DNA of 64,000 nucleotides, taken from contig CM064512.1 of NCBI GenBank assembly GCA_032716605.1, forward strand, positions 27,457,273-27,521,272, read 5' to 3'. Each line of letters starts with the position of its first letter. The stretch's first letter is position 1. The position numbers and the translations under genes are program-made. Shown here piece after piece: positions 53,306 to 64,000 of the stretch. The stretch is from Paralithodes platypus. Its lineage: Eukaryota; Arthropoda; Malacostraca; Decapoda; Lithodidae. The notes under the pieces are model-generated. The model had not been told where the DNA came from and did not search any database. It saw only the letters and a program-made list of their open reading frames with translations.

Positions 53306-55397
53306 TCACGCATGCGCACTGGATGCGGGATGGTGGTCGATAGGTGGGGTCGAAGCTGATTGGCTGCGTGTCGAGGGGCGTGGCCTAAGTTGTGTGGCGC
53401 CTGCAGAAGACGAAGCTGAAGGAGGTAGCGCGGGGGGCTGCGTCAAGGGCACCGGGGGGCGAGGAGGGGTGTTAGGTCCTGTAGGGTAGTGCCTTTTGGC
53501 TGAAGGAAGGATCTGAAGGTCCAGAGTTTGGTTGTTGATGTTGGGATGTAAGGCTTGGATATATAAAGCTTCGAGAATAGGTAATCTCCTTGGGTCACTT
53601 TCTTTATCGAGTATGGTGGTGTGTTTCTCTAACTCGTTGCGTGTGAGGTGAGGGTGGTTAGGGGTGAGATAGTGGTCTTTGATGGCTCCAGCCTGAAGGT
53701 GAAGAGTTAACCGACGTGAAAGACAAGTCTGCGTCATACCAATATAGGAATGAGGTCCACAGTCCTCATAATTACAGGTATGTTGGTAAATGACGTGATC
53801 GTCGGTCATCGGGCTCTTTATCTTGGTGGAGGCTGGTTTGTTGCGGAGAACGAGGTTGGAGGTCTTGGGGGATTTGTAATAAATTATTAATTTGATTTTG
53901 TTTTCCGGGTTGGTTGGGTGGACATGCTTGGAGATTATTTCTTTTAAGACGGCCTCGTCATTTTTGTGTTCAGAGGACATGTAATTGCGGTAGAAGATCT
54001 TAATTTCATTGGGGGGGTCAATGTTGGGAGGGCTTTGGGTGTACCATTTTTCAAGATGGTGGTTGATGGTGCTGGAGATGTCGGAGTTGGAGTATCCGTT
54101 ATTTACTAAAACTTGGGATAGTCTTTCTAGTTCCTGGTGGGTGTCGGCCCAGGTAGAGCAGTGCGTGAGGGCTCTCCTAACATAGGCGGAGATGGAGGAT
54201 AGAAGATAACGGCGGGGGCATTCACTATCACCGTTGAGGCATTGTCCTGTGTTAGTTGGTTTAATGTAGAAGGTGGTTTTGAACCCATGGTCGTTCAGAG
54301 CTACGAGGATGTCGAGGAAGGGGAGTTGTCCATTGTTAGATTTTTCAAAGGTGAAGTTAAGTCCGGAGGAGGTCATGAAGCGACGCTGGAGTTCCTGTAG
54401 TTCGTGGAGGTCCTTGATTTGCACGAAGATGTCATCCACGTATCTACAGTAGACGGCGGGTCGTTGGGCAGCCAGGAGCTCTTCCTCGATGGTACCCATG
54501 AAAAAGTTCGCAAAAAGAACTCCTAGGGGGCTGCCCATCGCCACACCGTCTATCTGCTTGTACATGTTGCCCCGGGGGCAAAGGAAGGGGCCTCCTTGGT
54601 ACATAGCTCCAGTAGTGTTTTCAGGGCCTTCTCCGGGATGTCCAGGGTAGGAGTATCAGGGCAATGATAAATTCGACGTAAAATCATGTCAATGGTCCTA
54701 TCCACTGGCACGTTGGTGAACAGGCTTTCTACGTCGAGAGAGGCGATTGTGTGGTTGTTGTTACGGGGGGCGTCTCGTAAAATTTCCAAGAAATCGTGGG
54801 CTGAGTTAAGGTTGAATTGGCTGGGCACGTAGGGGGTGAGGAGGTTGTTCAGGGCCTTGGCGATCTGGTAGGTGGCAGTGGGGATCTGGGAGATGATGGG
54901 GCGGAGGGGGTTCCCAGGTTTGTGTGTTTTGATGGTTCCGTACGCATAACCAGGGGTGTATTCTCCGACGAGTTTTTTAAGGTGGATCCCTCCTTGTTTG
55001 GCGTTGATGGCGGTGATGGTGGTGTTGGCAATACGTTTGATTTCGACGGTTGGGTTGCGGGTGATCTTTTTAAATTTAGTGTTGTCACTTAAGATGACGT
55101 CCATTTTTCTAAGATATTCCTCCTTGTCATGGATCACGAGGCAGGAGGCTTTATCCGCACGACGGATGATGATGTTGGGGTTGTCTCTTAATAGTTTGGC
55201 AGCTTGGAAGTGTTGTTTGTTGAGTATTTTGCTATGGTGAGTTCCTCTGGTTTTGGCGGCTTCAGCGAGGAGAGTAGGTTGTAGGGCGGGAGTAGTGGTG
55301 ACCTTGCCATCCTTCTTGAGTCGTAGGATGTCGTCCAGGAGGATTTCCGTTTCTAGGCGTTTCCGGTGGGGGCCAGGTTTGGAGCTGTAGTGGCAGT
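53306..55397 (-). pseudogene. Penelope-like RT with C-terminal GIY-YIG endonuclease
   Basis: The first frame (to about 54560) reads ADKASCLVIHDKEEYLRKMD, YGTIKTHKPGNPLRPIISQI, HTIASLDVESLFTNVPVDRT (catalytic Asp) and LKTLLELCTKEA. A single-base shift near 54585 moves to the frame with YKQIDGVAMGSPLGVLFANF, VYCRYVDDIFVQIKD (catalytic YVDD), GLNFTFEKSNNGQLPFLDI, a Lys-rich linker and the GIY-YIG module CGPHSYIGMTQTCLSRRLTL with Asn/Glu residues downstream (KESDPRRLPILEALYIQALH). A Pro/Ser-rich tail ends at 53306. The RT copies RNA primed at a nick made by GIY-YIG. It is broken by one shift and by loss of the true N-terminus. Confidence 0.88.
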
Positions 55398-56558
55398 TGA
55401 CGACCCGCCGTCTACTGTAGATACGTGGATGACATCTTCGTGCAAATCAAGGACCTCCACGAACTACAGGAACTCCAGCGTCGCTTCATGACCTCCTCCG
55501 GACTTAACTTCACCTTTGAAAAATCTAACAATGGACAACTCCCCTTCCTCGACATCCTCGTAGCTCTGAACGACCATGGGTTCAAAACCACCGTCTACAT
55601 TAAACCAACTAACACAGGACAATGCCTCAACGGTGATAGTGAATGCCCCCGCCGTTATCTTCTATCCTCCATCTCCGCCTATGTTAGGAGAGCCCTCACG
55701 CACTGCTCTACCTGGGCCGACACCCACCAGGAACTAGAAAGACTATCCCAAGTTTTAGTAAATAACGGATACTCCAACTCCGACATCTCCAGCACCATCA
55801 ACCACCATCTTGAAAAATGGTACACCCAAAGCCCTCCCAACATTGACCCCCCCAATGAAATTAAGATCTTCTACCGCAATTACATGTCCTCTGAACACAA
55901 AAATGACGAGGCCGTCTTAAAAGAAATAATCTCCAAGCATGTCCACCCAACCAACCCGGAAAACAAAATCAAATTAATAATTTATTACAAATCCCCCAAG
56001 ACCTCCAACCTCGTTCTCCGCAACAAACCAGCCTCCACCAAGATAAAGAGCCCGATGACCGACGATCACGTCATTTACCAACATACCTGTAATTATGAGG
56101 ACTGTGGACCTCATTCCTATATTGGTATGACGCAGACTCGTCTTTCACGTCGGTTAACTCTTCACCTTCAGGCTGGAGCCATCAAAGACCACTATCTCAC
56201 CCCTAACCACCCTCACCTCACACGCAACGAGTTAGAGAAACACACCACCATACTCGATAAAGAAAGTGACCCAAGGAGATTACCTATTCTCGAAGCTTTA
56301 TATATCCAAGCCTTACATCCCAACATCAACAACCAAACTCTGGACCTTCAGATCCTTCCTTCAGCCAAAAGGCACTACCCTACAGGACCTAACACCCCTC
56401 CTCGCCCCCCGGTGCCCTTGACGCAGCCCCCCGCACTACCTCCTTCAGCTTCGTCTTCTGCAGGCGCCACACAACTTAGGCCACGCCCCTCGACACGCAG
56501 CCAATCAGCTTCGACCCCACCTATCGACCACCATCCCGCATCCAGTGCGCATGCGTGA
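55398..56558 (+). pseudogene. PLE RT C-terminal half and GIY-YIG endonuclease, plus copy
   Basis: An open frame of about 387 codons from the junction: VYCRYVDDIFVQIKD, GLNFTFEKSNNGQLPFLDI, KTTVYIKPTNTGQCLNGDSE, NPENKIKLIIYYKSPKTSN, then CNYEDCGPHSYIGMTQTRLS (GIY-YIG) and the Pro-rich tail to 56558. It differs from the minus copy at only two residues that I can see (Val for Phe and Arg for Cys). It has no interruptions, but the RT palm N-terminal half is missing, so RT cannot function. The endonuclease part looks complete. Confidence 0.85.
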
Positions 56559-56689
56559 AGCGGTTACCCCCTTTTTCTCTCCTAGTTTTCCCTTCCACCA
56601 ATAGCAGACTTTTGCCCCGTTTTCCGCCTCCTCTGATCCTCCACCCTCTATATATACCCTTCCTGTTTACCTTTTATATCATTCCTTCC

Positions 56690-56728
56690 TTACTTGATAA
56701 TGCTGGTTGTCCAGTGAAACGCGTCGTA
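56690..56728 (+). ncRNA. Candidate hammerhead ribozyme, plus copy
   Basis: Core TTGATAA (56694-56700), stem II GCTGG/CCAGT closed by TTGT (56702-56715), GAAA (56716-56719), a two-pair stem III around GC and GTC ending at 56725. Relative to the CTGATGA consensus, C3 is T and G8 is A; these two positions pair in the folded ribozyme, so the pair is changed together. One unpaired T follows A9, and stem I next to the core has only about three clear pairs. Confidence 0.45.
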
Positions 56729-56770
56729 TATCCTGTATCATCATGTACTTTAATGTAACCCTGTACCACC

Positions 56771-57049
<279 letters not shown>

Positions 57050-57074
57050 CTATTGTTAACATGTGAGTACGGTA

Positions 57075-57300
57075 GGTCAGTCTCTTTGTTCACCTAAGGG
57101 CGGCATTCCAGGCAGCCCGGTCTTTGGCGTCCCTTTTGGTCAGTACTTTAGCTGCGAGATCGGTTTGTACCACCTGATGCCACATCTTTCTTGGTCTACC
57201 TCTCCTTGCGACTCCCTCCACGTTCATACTTTCTTTTCTAAACCAAATGATTCTCATCCATCATTTCCACCTGTCCATACCATGTAAGCCTACTCTTACG
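57075..57300 (-). pseudogene. RTE-type LINE C-terminal fragment
   Basis: On the minus strand: RLTWYGQVEMMDENHLVRK, GVARRGRPRKMWHQVVQTDL and [11 protein letters not shown], the conserved end of RTE-like ORF2 (R..WyGhv.RM.....R..GRPrk.W.d.v..Dl). The terminus ATTCCAGGCAGCCCGG is shared with 52270-52290. Confidence 0.75.
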
Positions 57301-57694
57301 CATCTCCTCACTAGTGCTCTCAATTCCCAAGCGCCCTCTGAGTTCCACACTGGGGGTTCTGTCTCTCAACGCGGACCCACATGTACATCTCACCATGGAC
57401 CAGGCAGTACTCCCACGGAGTGTTACAGGCAGCTGATAAGGATGGCTGGAACTCCTGTTTCACCACCTAGCCTCCCTTGCTGATCATTTCCGTGCCTCAC
57501 CAATATTGAGGGCAACCCCAGTCTGCCCTCCAAAACACGTTCTCTTTCTATGGATACATTATACCACAAACACATTATATACTACACTATCTATTCAAAA
57601 TATAAAACCAAAACAAATATCACAAACAAACGACCACCTCGCAGTCCCCAGTGGGGGACCAGAAATGCCCCCAGTGGTCTGGCTTATGATACCG

Positions 57695-58530
57695 ACCCGT
57701 CAAAATGCTCTGTTGAACACCACCTCTCTTCCGCCAACCCTGACCTTCTTTCTCACCGAAAATCAGTTGTCTAAGGCAACAGACAGAAAACCCTTCTCTA
57801 TATCCTCCTACTATCTAATTCCTCAATTTAAAGAAACAGGTGGATGTTACGTGTTCGTACGCAACAATCTTACTTGCTCTCATGTTCCCAACTTTGACTC
57901 TTCTGAATTCTCAACTATCTGGCTTAAGGAATCTTGTAGCTCTCTCACTAAATATAATTATCTGTACTGTTTATCTCTCACCTAATTCTACTGACTATCC
58001 AAAATTCTTTGGCTATATTACTATGTTAGAAAACATTCTATTCATCTCTACCTTCTCTGAAATCTCCTTCCTAGGAGATTTCAAAGTTCACCATCACCAA
58101 TGGCTCTCCTCTCTTTTCACTGACCAACCTAGTGAACAAACTTACATCTTTTCTATTCTAAATGACCTAGAACAATTAGGTCAGCACCCCGCCCGTATCC
58201 CAGACTGCCCTGGAGATCGGCCCAACATTCTTGACTTAATTCTAACCTCTAATCCTTCTGCTTATACTGGAATTCTTCCTCCGATCGTAACCTTATTTTT
58301 GTCACCTATTATGTCTCTCCAATATACGCCTTCTGAGACCCCCAACTGGCGGCGCTCCTTTGTCTCTGCCGACTGGGAGGCTCTACGGCAGTACGGTACT
58401 TCTTTGATTTCCCATGGAATGATCTTTGCTTCCATGGCCAGGGACACTCAGAGAGTGTAGAGTGCATTACTGGGGTCATCCTTTCGAGCATGGAAGAATC
58501 CACCCCACTGTCTTTCTCTCAGACTAATAT
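57695..58530 (+). pseudogene. Non-LTR retrotransposon (jockey/CR1-like) endonuclease, copy 3
   Basis: Plus-strand frames give LLNTTSLPPTLTFFLTENQL, SISSYYLIPQFKETGGCYVF, DSSEFSTIWLKES, then in another frame [50 protein letters not shown] and WEALRQYGTSLISHGMIF. This is the same order as in copy 1 (32402-31500). Two or more shifts; the RT is absent and the copy stops near 58530. Confidence 0.75.
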
Positions 58531-58539
58531 CTGTATTCA

Positions 58540-58790
58540 GCACACTGCCCAGATGCTTAAATGAGCTGACAATCTAAGCCTGACTGTTCAACTTCACCTC
58601 ACACTCTGTGGCTTCAGCCTTTTCGAAGACCATAACCTTGCTCTTCCCCGCATTTACCTTCAGATTCCCATTTTTCGCACACTGTTCCAAACATATATAC
58701 CAGACCCTGCAACTCCCATTCATTATCGCTCATCAGAACTGTAGGCTATCATCAGCAAACAGCAGTACAGGTAACTTACACTAGTTTCCC
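58540..58790 (-). pseudogene. RTE-type LINE RT fragment
   Basis: On the minus strand, an LLFADD-like reading near 58765 is followed by NGNLKVNAGKSKVMVFEKAE and TECEVKLNSQA, matching the fragment at 28480-28295. It is short and carries stops. Confidence 0.6.
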
Positions 58791-58879
58791 TCCCTTATCA
58801 GCGATACGCCAACATCCACTGCTCTTCCTTGTATTTCTTTCATGACCTCATTCATATACTGTATACCAGTGCTGCCGTT

Positions 58880-60180
58880 TTTCCACCTTCATTAATTACG
58901 TCACATTCCTCTGTGACGTATGCTTATGTACGTTTTCTCTTTTAGTTGTGATTTAGGATTGTAGAAAATATACCAAGGGTGGGGGTAACTTCAATGCAAC
59001 TCAGTATATGCAGCACACTTATATACTGATAATTATGTAAGTATGAACATTATAAATATGTTCAAATATACTACTAGGAACTCCAAAATGTTCACCATGA
59101 CCCGAATATACGAGGTAAATATATCGTTGTCGTAGTTTAAACAACAACAACAACAAAAGTAGCACCATCACTTGGACAATCTCGGGAGAGGTATACTTCG
59201 TTTATTAACCTTATAAGTAGCGTTTTATGTGAATGTTTTCGAAACTAATGGAACTGTAATCGTGTAAATCGATTCCTAAACCAATCTGATGATCTCAGAA
59301 CTTTGAACTAATTGTAATAGTGTCGAAATCTGGCCTTGTTCATAATACCGGAATTAATGTTCTTGGTACGATGGTACCAATGTAGCTGCTACATTTAGAT
59401 CCAGCGAATTACTTCCATCTAACGGCGTCAAGATATGAATAATTCTAGCGATATTAAAGATATTTTCACCATTTTAAGGAATAGTAGAGAATTTTCGATT
59501 GATAACAATTATTCTAGACACTTCAACACATTTTTCTAGTGACATACAAGTGTTTAGGGTTTGCGGGGACCATCTAGCGACTTTTCAATTTTATTCTAGC
59601 ATACATTAGTGCTTTAGTTTGTCTTGTATGGTTTTATAGTTTTGCCCTCTTTCTCCACAAGGCTTCCTACATGATAATTATCGTGTATTGTTCTAGTGAT
59701 ATTTAAATGTTATATACAGTAGGGCGCTTTTAAGTTGGCTGGTAATTATGAAGCATTAATGCTGGAAAATGAGAATACTGTATGTAAAGATGTCTCAGAT
59801 ATCACTGAAATGTTTTCGTATTCTCTGCCAAAAGCCCAGTAGATAATCAGTGGTGGTAAAGAAAAACGCAGCTATAGTAAGTAAATACAGGATTGTAGGC
59901 GAATAAGAACAATACTTCCTGAGTATAATGATTATTAATAAACAGTTACCAATAGTGTAGGCCATAGTACCGTACATCAATATTTCAATATATCAATAAT
60001 TAATATTCATTCGTTTTTTGTTTACACCAAGCAACTTTACTTCTAAACTCAATTAATGAAATCAACAAATCCATGAAAGGTACATAATTGTCTTATATTA
60101 ATAGGTTCGGAAACATAGTGTTGTCTAAAATCCCTAAACAAACAAAAACTGCATCATCAGCCAAATATATTTTATACTAT
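58880..60180. other. AT-rich intergenic stretch
   Basis: No family motif, no clear repeat and no RNA gene in either strand. Confidence 0.5.
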
Positions 60181-60389
60181 ACCCGGTGTCAGCTAACTTG
60201 GCAAAAAGTCTGATAATTAGCTTCGTCATATCTCAGAAACGGCTATAGCTACGAGGCTGTAATTTCACACATCTCTTTACTGGTCTACCCTTACAAAATA
60301 TAATATATACCAGCTCCATTGTCTTCATTATAGTTAAGCTATAAGATGTTAAGGGGTCTGGATTTGTGCCAGGTTAGCTGACACAGGGT
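60181..60389. mobile_element. 209 bp MITE
   Basis: Left ACCCGGTGTCAGCTAACTTG and right (reverse complement) ACCCTGTGTCAGCTAACCTG form inverted repeats of about 24 bp. The interior is AT-rich and non-coding. I could not see a clean target duplication. Confidence 0.75.
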
Positions 60390-60519
60390 TTATTAGTGTG
60401 TGATGAAATCAATCATCTCTTGGGAGGGCTCAAAATATGTTATGCCACCCGCAGCTCTCACACACTAAGACAAGAGTATTAATGGCATAATGGAGAGACG
60501 CTGCAAACAATTTCGTGTT

Positions 60520-62367
60520 TTACTCTTGATGCTGGTAAAGCATGAAAAATAGTCTTTCTGCATCTGCATTTGACGTTGGTAGTGACAATACCTGCAACGC
60601 AAATGTTTCAAACACCTGGATTTTTTTTAGTCCTTCCTGATCCTCCACGTCTGATAAATGTTTATAGAAATCAATGATATTACATTGGGGACTCCTAAAC
60701 ACCTCTGGGAAATTATGCAATGGAACACTACGCCATTCATCGTCAAGGATTTGCACATCACCCTGGTGTATTCGAGGAACCTCTTGGACAAATTCATAAA
60801 GTGAGGGCATATCAACGCGTACCTTAGCATCTAACACCTTTGATGGCTGTAAGTACGCTGCCAACTTTCACAGCTTATCAATTAGTCGAAATCTCTTTCT
60901 AATTTCCAAGCACATAGTGATGAGGAATTTCCTGCACCTTAGGCGAATATCCATTACCATATTTTTATTGTTACAAATATCCTCCCTTTGAAATAATGCA
61001 TGTACAGCAGCCCCAAGGTATAACTGGTGTAATGGCAAATAAACCGTTTCATTAGATGGATCTATCATTTCTAGTGGTGTCCTTTGCAGATGTTCAGGTC
61101 TACAGAACGGCGTTAATAAAGACCTGTATAAATCTGTATTATATTCGTGGAGAAGGTGAATGGGTGGAGACTTTTTCTGGAAAAGTAGATTAAGTTTGTT
61201 GAATTTTGGTAGCATGTAATTGAGGAATGTAAAATAACATATGACAGCAGGATCTTGCAATCTGTCTGCTATGTGTTGCACTGACACAAGCCTCTCTTCA
61301 ATTCTCCTGGAAGTGAAATACAAGGTTAGAGGCCTCCATTGTTCCAGAACTCTTGAGACAGCTTGGTGGAGGGACAACCAACGAGTCTGACACGCATGGA
61401 GAAGCTTGTGGGGCTTGACGTCACAGAACTCCTGAAATTCTTTGAATTCATGTTTACGTTTAGCACTGTGGGCAAAGAATGAATATATTTCCCTAATTAG
61501 GTCCTCACAATGCCTTGGTAGTGTCTTTGCTGCCTCAGATGCACATAAATGTATGGAATGACATATACATTTAAAGATAGTAATGCCTGGCATAGACACC
61601 TTTAGCCTGCTGCAGACAGAGTTCTGCTCTCCCATTAGGTTTGATGCACCATCTGCGGCAAAACCAATAAAATTATCCGTTGGTATGTTGTGTCTGGTTA
61701 GGCATCAGCATGTTGTATAAGTGTTCACCTGTGGAACTTGTTTGATTACTGTTGCTACCATACACATCTACCAAATCCAACATTCCTGTATTGATTGTAT
61801 TAGATTGAGCATCGAAAAAGCGAACAATAATTGCTCAAGATTTATTTGTGGTGACATCAGTACTTTCATCTATAATAACTGAAAACTTGTTGACCCCGAG
61901 TTTCCTAACCAGCTGTTCACAGGTAATGTTACCTAAACCTTTGATGACCTCCGTACATTTGGTTCGTCTCATGGACATACTTTGTGCAATGAGAGAGTCT
62001 GGAAACATTTTTGTGTATGCAGATCCTCGAGATGATCTGCAAGGGTGAAGGGCAGATTATGCTCGGCCAGAAAACATGCCAATAATATGGTGGCATATCC
62101 GATGCCACTAAGAGTCGGTCTTGTTCCTAGGGGTGCCTCAGGTGGAGTAGGCACCTCCCTAGCCCTGCTTTCATTGGTAGTATGCACCTTTGTCTTCTTG
62201 TGCCTCCGTAGTGTCGTGATCTCTGCACCCACTGGCCTCTTGCAGGTACGGCAGTATTCCTTTGACAAATCACCTTCCATCCTGGCTAACCACGGTTGGA
62301 ATTCTGGAATTTGTAGCCACGTATCCCTGAAGGTACCCTTCGTGGCCATGATGCAAAGCTGTAACAA
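60520..62367 (-). pseudogene. hAT-family transposase, degenerate
   Basis: Read leftward. MATKGTFRDTWLQ (62349) leads to a zinc-finger-like CRTCKRPVGAEITTLRRH..H. FSVIIDESTDVTTNKS (about 61865) holds the first catalytic Asp region, and GFAADGASNLMGEQNSVC the second acidic site. HLCASEAAKTLPRHCEDLIR and PHKLLHACQTRWLSLHQAVS follow, then a helical insertion domain, and LSLPTSNADAERLFFMLYQH (60560) is the C-terminal dimerisation segment of hAT proteins. Lesions: a TGA after NKS, a frameshift near 61690, a TGA in RLIDKL-KLAAY at about 60866, and a shift between the finger and the core. The order matches a full-length gene of about 600 residues. I did not find terminal inverted repeats. Confidence 0.82.
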
Positions 62368-62399
62368 AGAGTTATCTAATCACTATCTGATTATTTGTA

Positions 62400-62984
62400 C
62401 ATACAAAAATAGTTAGTTACTGAATTAGGCGGGTGAGTAACCGCAAATCAAAATTTGTGGAACATCAAATTTTAAAATAAAGTGCAGCTATTAATATTTA
62501 CAGAGAGAGACAAAAAGGGAGCTTCCGTTCCAAACTAACACGTAATTATACTGAAAATAGATTTGGTGTCAAATGCATTCCAACATACCAATATATATTA
62601 ACGAGGAAACCCTCATATCTCGAGATTATAACTTTCCGTAACTGGTGATCCTATTATGTTTGTATGGGATTATTGATTTATCACCACAAACCAAAATACA
62701 TACCTCTGCCGGTGCACAATAGACAGGGGAGCCACCTTTCCTAACACCAAAAAGAAGAGGGACAGGTGGGCACTGCAAGAAAGCAAAGCAAATATGTAAA
62801 CAATAGCCTAGGCACCAATATATTACCTTGTATGTGATGAAACCAATAATATTTCAGTTTCGGACGATACAACACTTGTATAGATTATAGCGATTTATAT
62901 ACAATTGCATGTCTATGACATTATGTTTCTACTTTAACATTTACGTAACAAAGTACATGCATTCTAATGCACAGATTTATACTG
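62400..62984. other. Intergenic stretch
   Basis: May include the 5' flank of the hAT element. No gene or inverted repeat is supported. Confidence 0.4.
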
Positions 62985-63254
62985 GAATTCACGTGAGGAA
63001 AGCCTCAATATTCTAGGTATCTCATTTTCTTCTGGGCTTTCTTGGAATGACCAAATTACTTCTCTTGACAAAACAGCTTGACAAAAGCTATGTGTGCTCA
63101 ACCACCAGTTTTTCACCCCCGCAGAGCTTCTTGCCCTGTACAAGGGCATGTTTCATCCTTGTATCGAGTATTGTTCGCAGGTGTGGGGTGGTTCCCCTCA
63201 TACAACACCGATAGAAAAAGTAGAGAAAAAAGCATTTCGTTTGATCAATTCAAA
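62985..63254 (+). pseudogene. Non-LTR retrotransposon (jockey/CR1-like), copy 4, first part
   Basis: Plus-strand frames give LNILGISFSSGLSWNDQITS, then VLNHQFFTPAELLALYKGMF, HPCIEYCSQVWGGSPHT and EKVEKKAFRLINS, the region after the RT palm of this LINE family (compare 30000-29900). It is interrupted at RLINS by the insert at 63255. Confidence 0.75.
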
Positions 63255-63435
63255 CTTCAATATTACCATGAGTTACGGACAAATTGAAATTAATTTGATA
63301 AAAGTCTCACCAAGATATATTTCGGGTTCATAAAAAAGCTTCGGCTTAATGGACCCCAGCTTCTCCAATTATATTTATAAGAATCACGACAATTGTATGT
63401 ATATGTATCTGGATGCAACAATATAAATCTGTATC

Positions 63436-63468
<33 letters not shown>

Positions 63469-63473
63469 ATTCA
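63255..63473 (+). mobile_element. Poly(A)-tailed insert within LINE copy 4
   Basis: The LINE reading stops at AATTCA (about 63247-63252). It resumes after a run of 28 or more A (63439-63467) followed by another AATTCA (about 63469-63474). Tail plus duplication indicate reverse-transcription-mediated insertion. The 180 bp body (ACTTCAATATTACCATGAGT to TAAATCTGTATCCT) is not recognised; it could be a SINE or a processed transcript end. Confidence 0.6.
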
Positions 63474-63990
63474 CGTCCATGTATACTTACTAACTCTATG
63501 CAATCTCGCTGTACACGCCTGGATGTTGGATCTCTCTCACTATTCCACCGTTATTATATGATCAGTGTTCTTCAGAGCTTGGCAGTATGTCCCACCACCA
63601 CTGCAAACAGTGGGTGGCACTCACCTATCCATGCAATACCACCCATATTCAGTCCAGTTTTTCTATTCCAGGAGTAAATCATTATTCCCAATAATTTTTC
63701 TATTCAACAGGTAAACTCTGGAACTTTATCCCTCATTCTGTCTTTCCCTCATCCTATGACTTGGACTGCTTCAAGCTCTGTGTCCAGGCACTTTGACTCG
63801 AAGGTCCCTTGATATTGGCTCTGTCACTCTTTGAACCACGGGGGAGTCACTTGCTACAGGCAACTTTGCATTTTGTCTCCCTCCTACATATAGAACAAAA
63901 ATATGGGATTGGCTTCTCTCCCGTGAATTCTAGTTAGTAAATCTACATAATTTCACACATAAGTACTGGAGGGTAGGTATAACTTGTTGC
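63474..63990 (+). pseudogene. LINE copy 4, C-terminal part and 3' tail
   Basis: Continues with readings close to VGSLSLFHRYY, VCPTTTANSGWHSPIHAIPP and FIPHSVFPSSYDLDCFKLCV, then the 3' tail TTGCTACAGGCAACTTTGCA and TTTTGTCTCCCTCC (63853-63890). The tail is the reverse complement of the one at 29515-29560, which confirms the family and the strand. Confidence 0.7.
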
Positions 63991-64000
63991 AAACCGTAAG

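Larger units (their letters stand above)
52960..55397 (-). mobile_element. Penelope-like element, minus copy
   Basis: Contains, in minus-strand order, RT N-terminal region (from the junction at about 55397), RT palm, linker, GIY-YIG endonuclease, a hammerhead-like motif (about 53135-53170) and the start of a second ORF (53091-52960) that ends in (TA)n. It is head to head with the plus copy at 55398. Confidence 0.85.

Overview
This is eukaryotic, transposon-packed DNA, most probably from an arthropod and plausibly a decapod crustacean. That assignment is inference. It rests on the mixture of element families (DIRS-type, Penelope-like, RTE and jockey/CR1-like LINEs, piggyBac, Harbinger, hAT), spliced element genes, long (TA)n and (GA)n tracts, short tRNA-derived SINEs and TAGGCCTA-rich tandem repeats. 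I found no convincing host gene. Almost all recognisable coding sequence belongs to mobile elements, most of it broken.

Layout, left to right. 1-4985: AT-rich, with a minisatellite, two short LINE scraps and a SINE. 4986-13265: an LTR retrotransposon on the minus strand with 1.8 kb LTRs, gag, zinc knuckle and protease; most of its pol is deleted. 14011-14492: a piggyBac-type MITE. 15360-17610: tandem and dispersed repeats and a SINE. 18879-21644: a decayed piggyBac-type element keeping only the first transposase exon. 22319-26690: an unexplained short-motif array split by a Harbinger element (22786-26477) that carries two convergent genes. 27890-34610: remains of RTE-type and jockey/CR1-like LINEs. 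About 34620-40767: a DIRS-type element with gag, RT-RNase H and an inverted 3' coding segment. 42416-48327: a Penelope-like element split by a piggyBac element at 43354-47095. 48328-51390: a LINE with two TTAA MITEs inside it. 52115-57047: two nearly identical Penelope-like copies head to head, bordered by (TA)n. 57075-63990: LINE scraps, a small MITE, a degenerate hAT element and another LINE with a poly(A) insert.

The order of insertion can be read from the sequence. The piggyBac element interrupts the Penelope-like reverse transcriptase exactly at a TTAA, and the reading frame rejoins when the element is removed. MITEs interrupt the second LINE. Harbinger interrupts the repeat array with a TAA duplication.

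The most striking structural signal is in the TTAA elements. Five separate ends carry a palindrome centred 28.5-29 nt from the terminal T, and four of these carry a second one about 44-45 nt further in. Spacing is kept while the palindrome sequence changes from element to element, as expected for dimeric transposase-binding sites that diverge with their protein.
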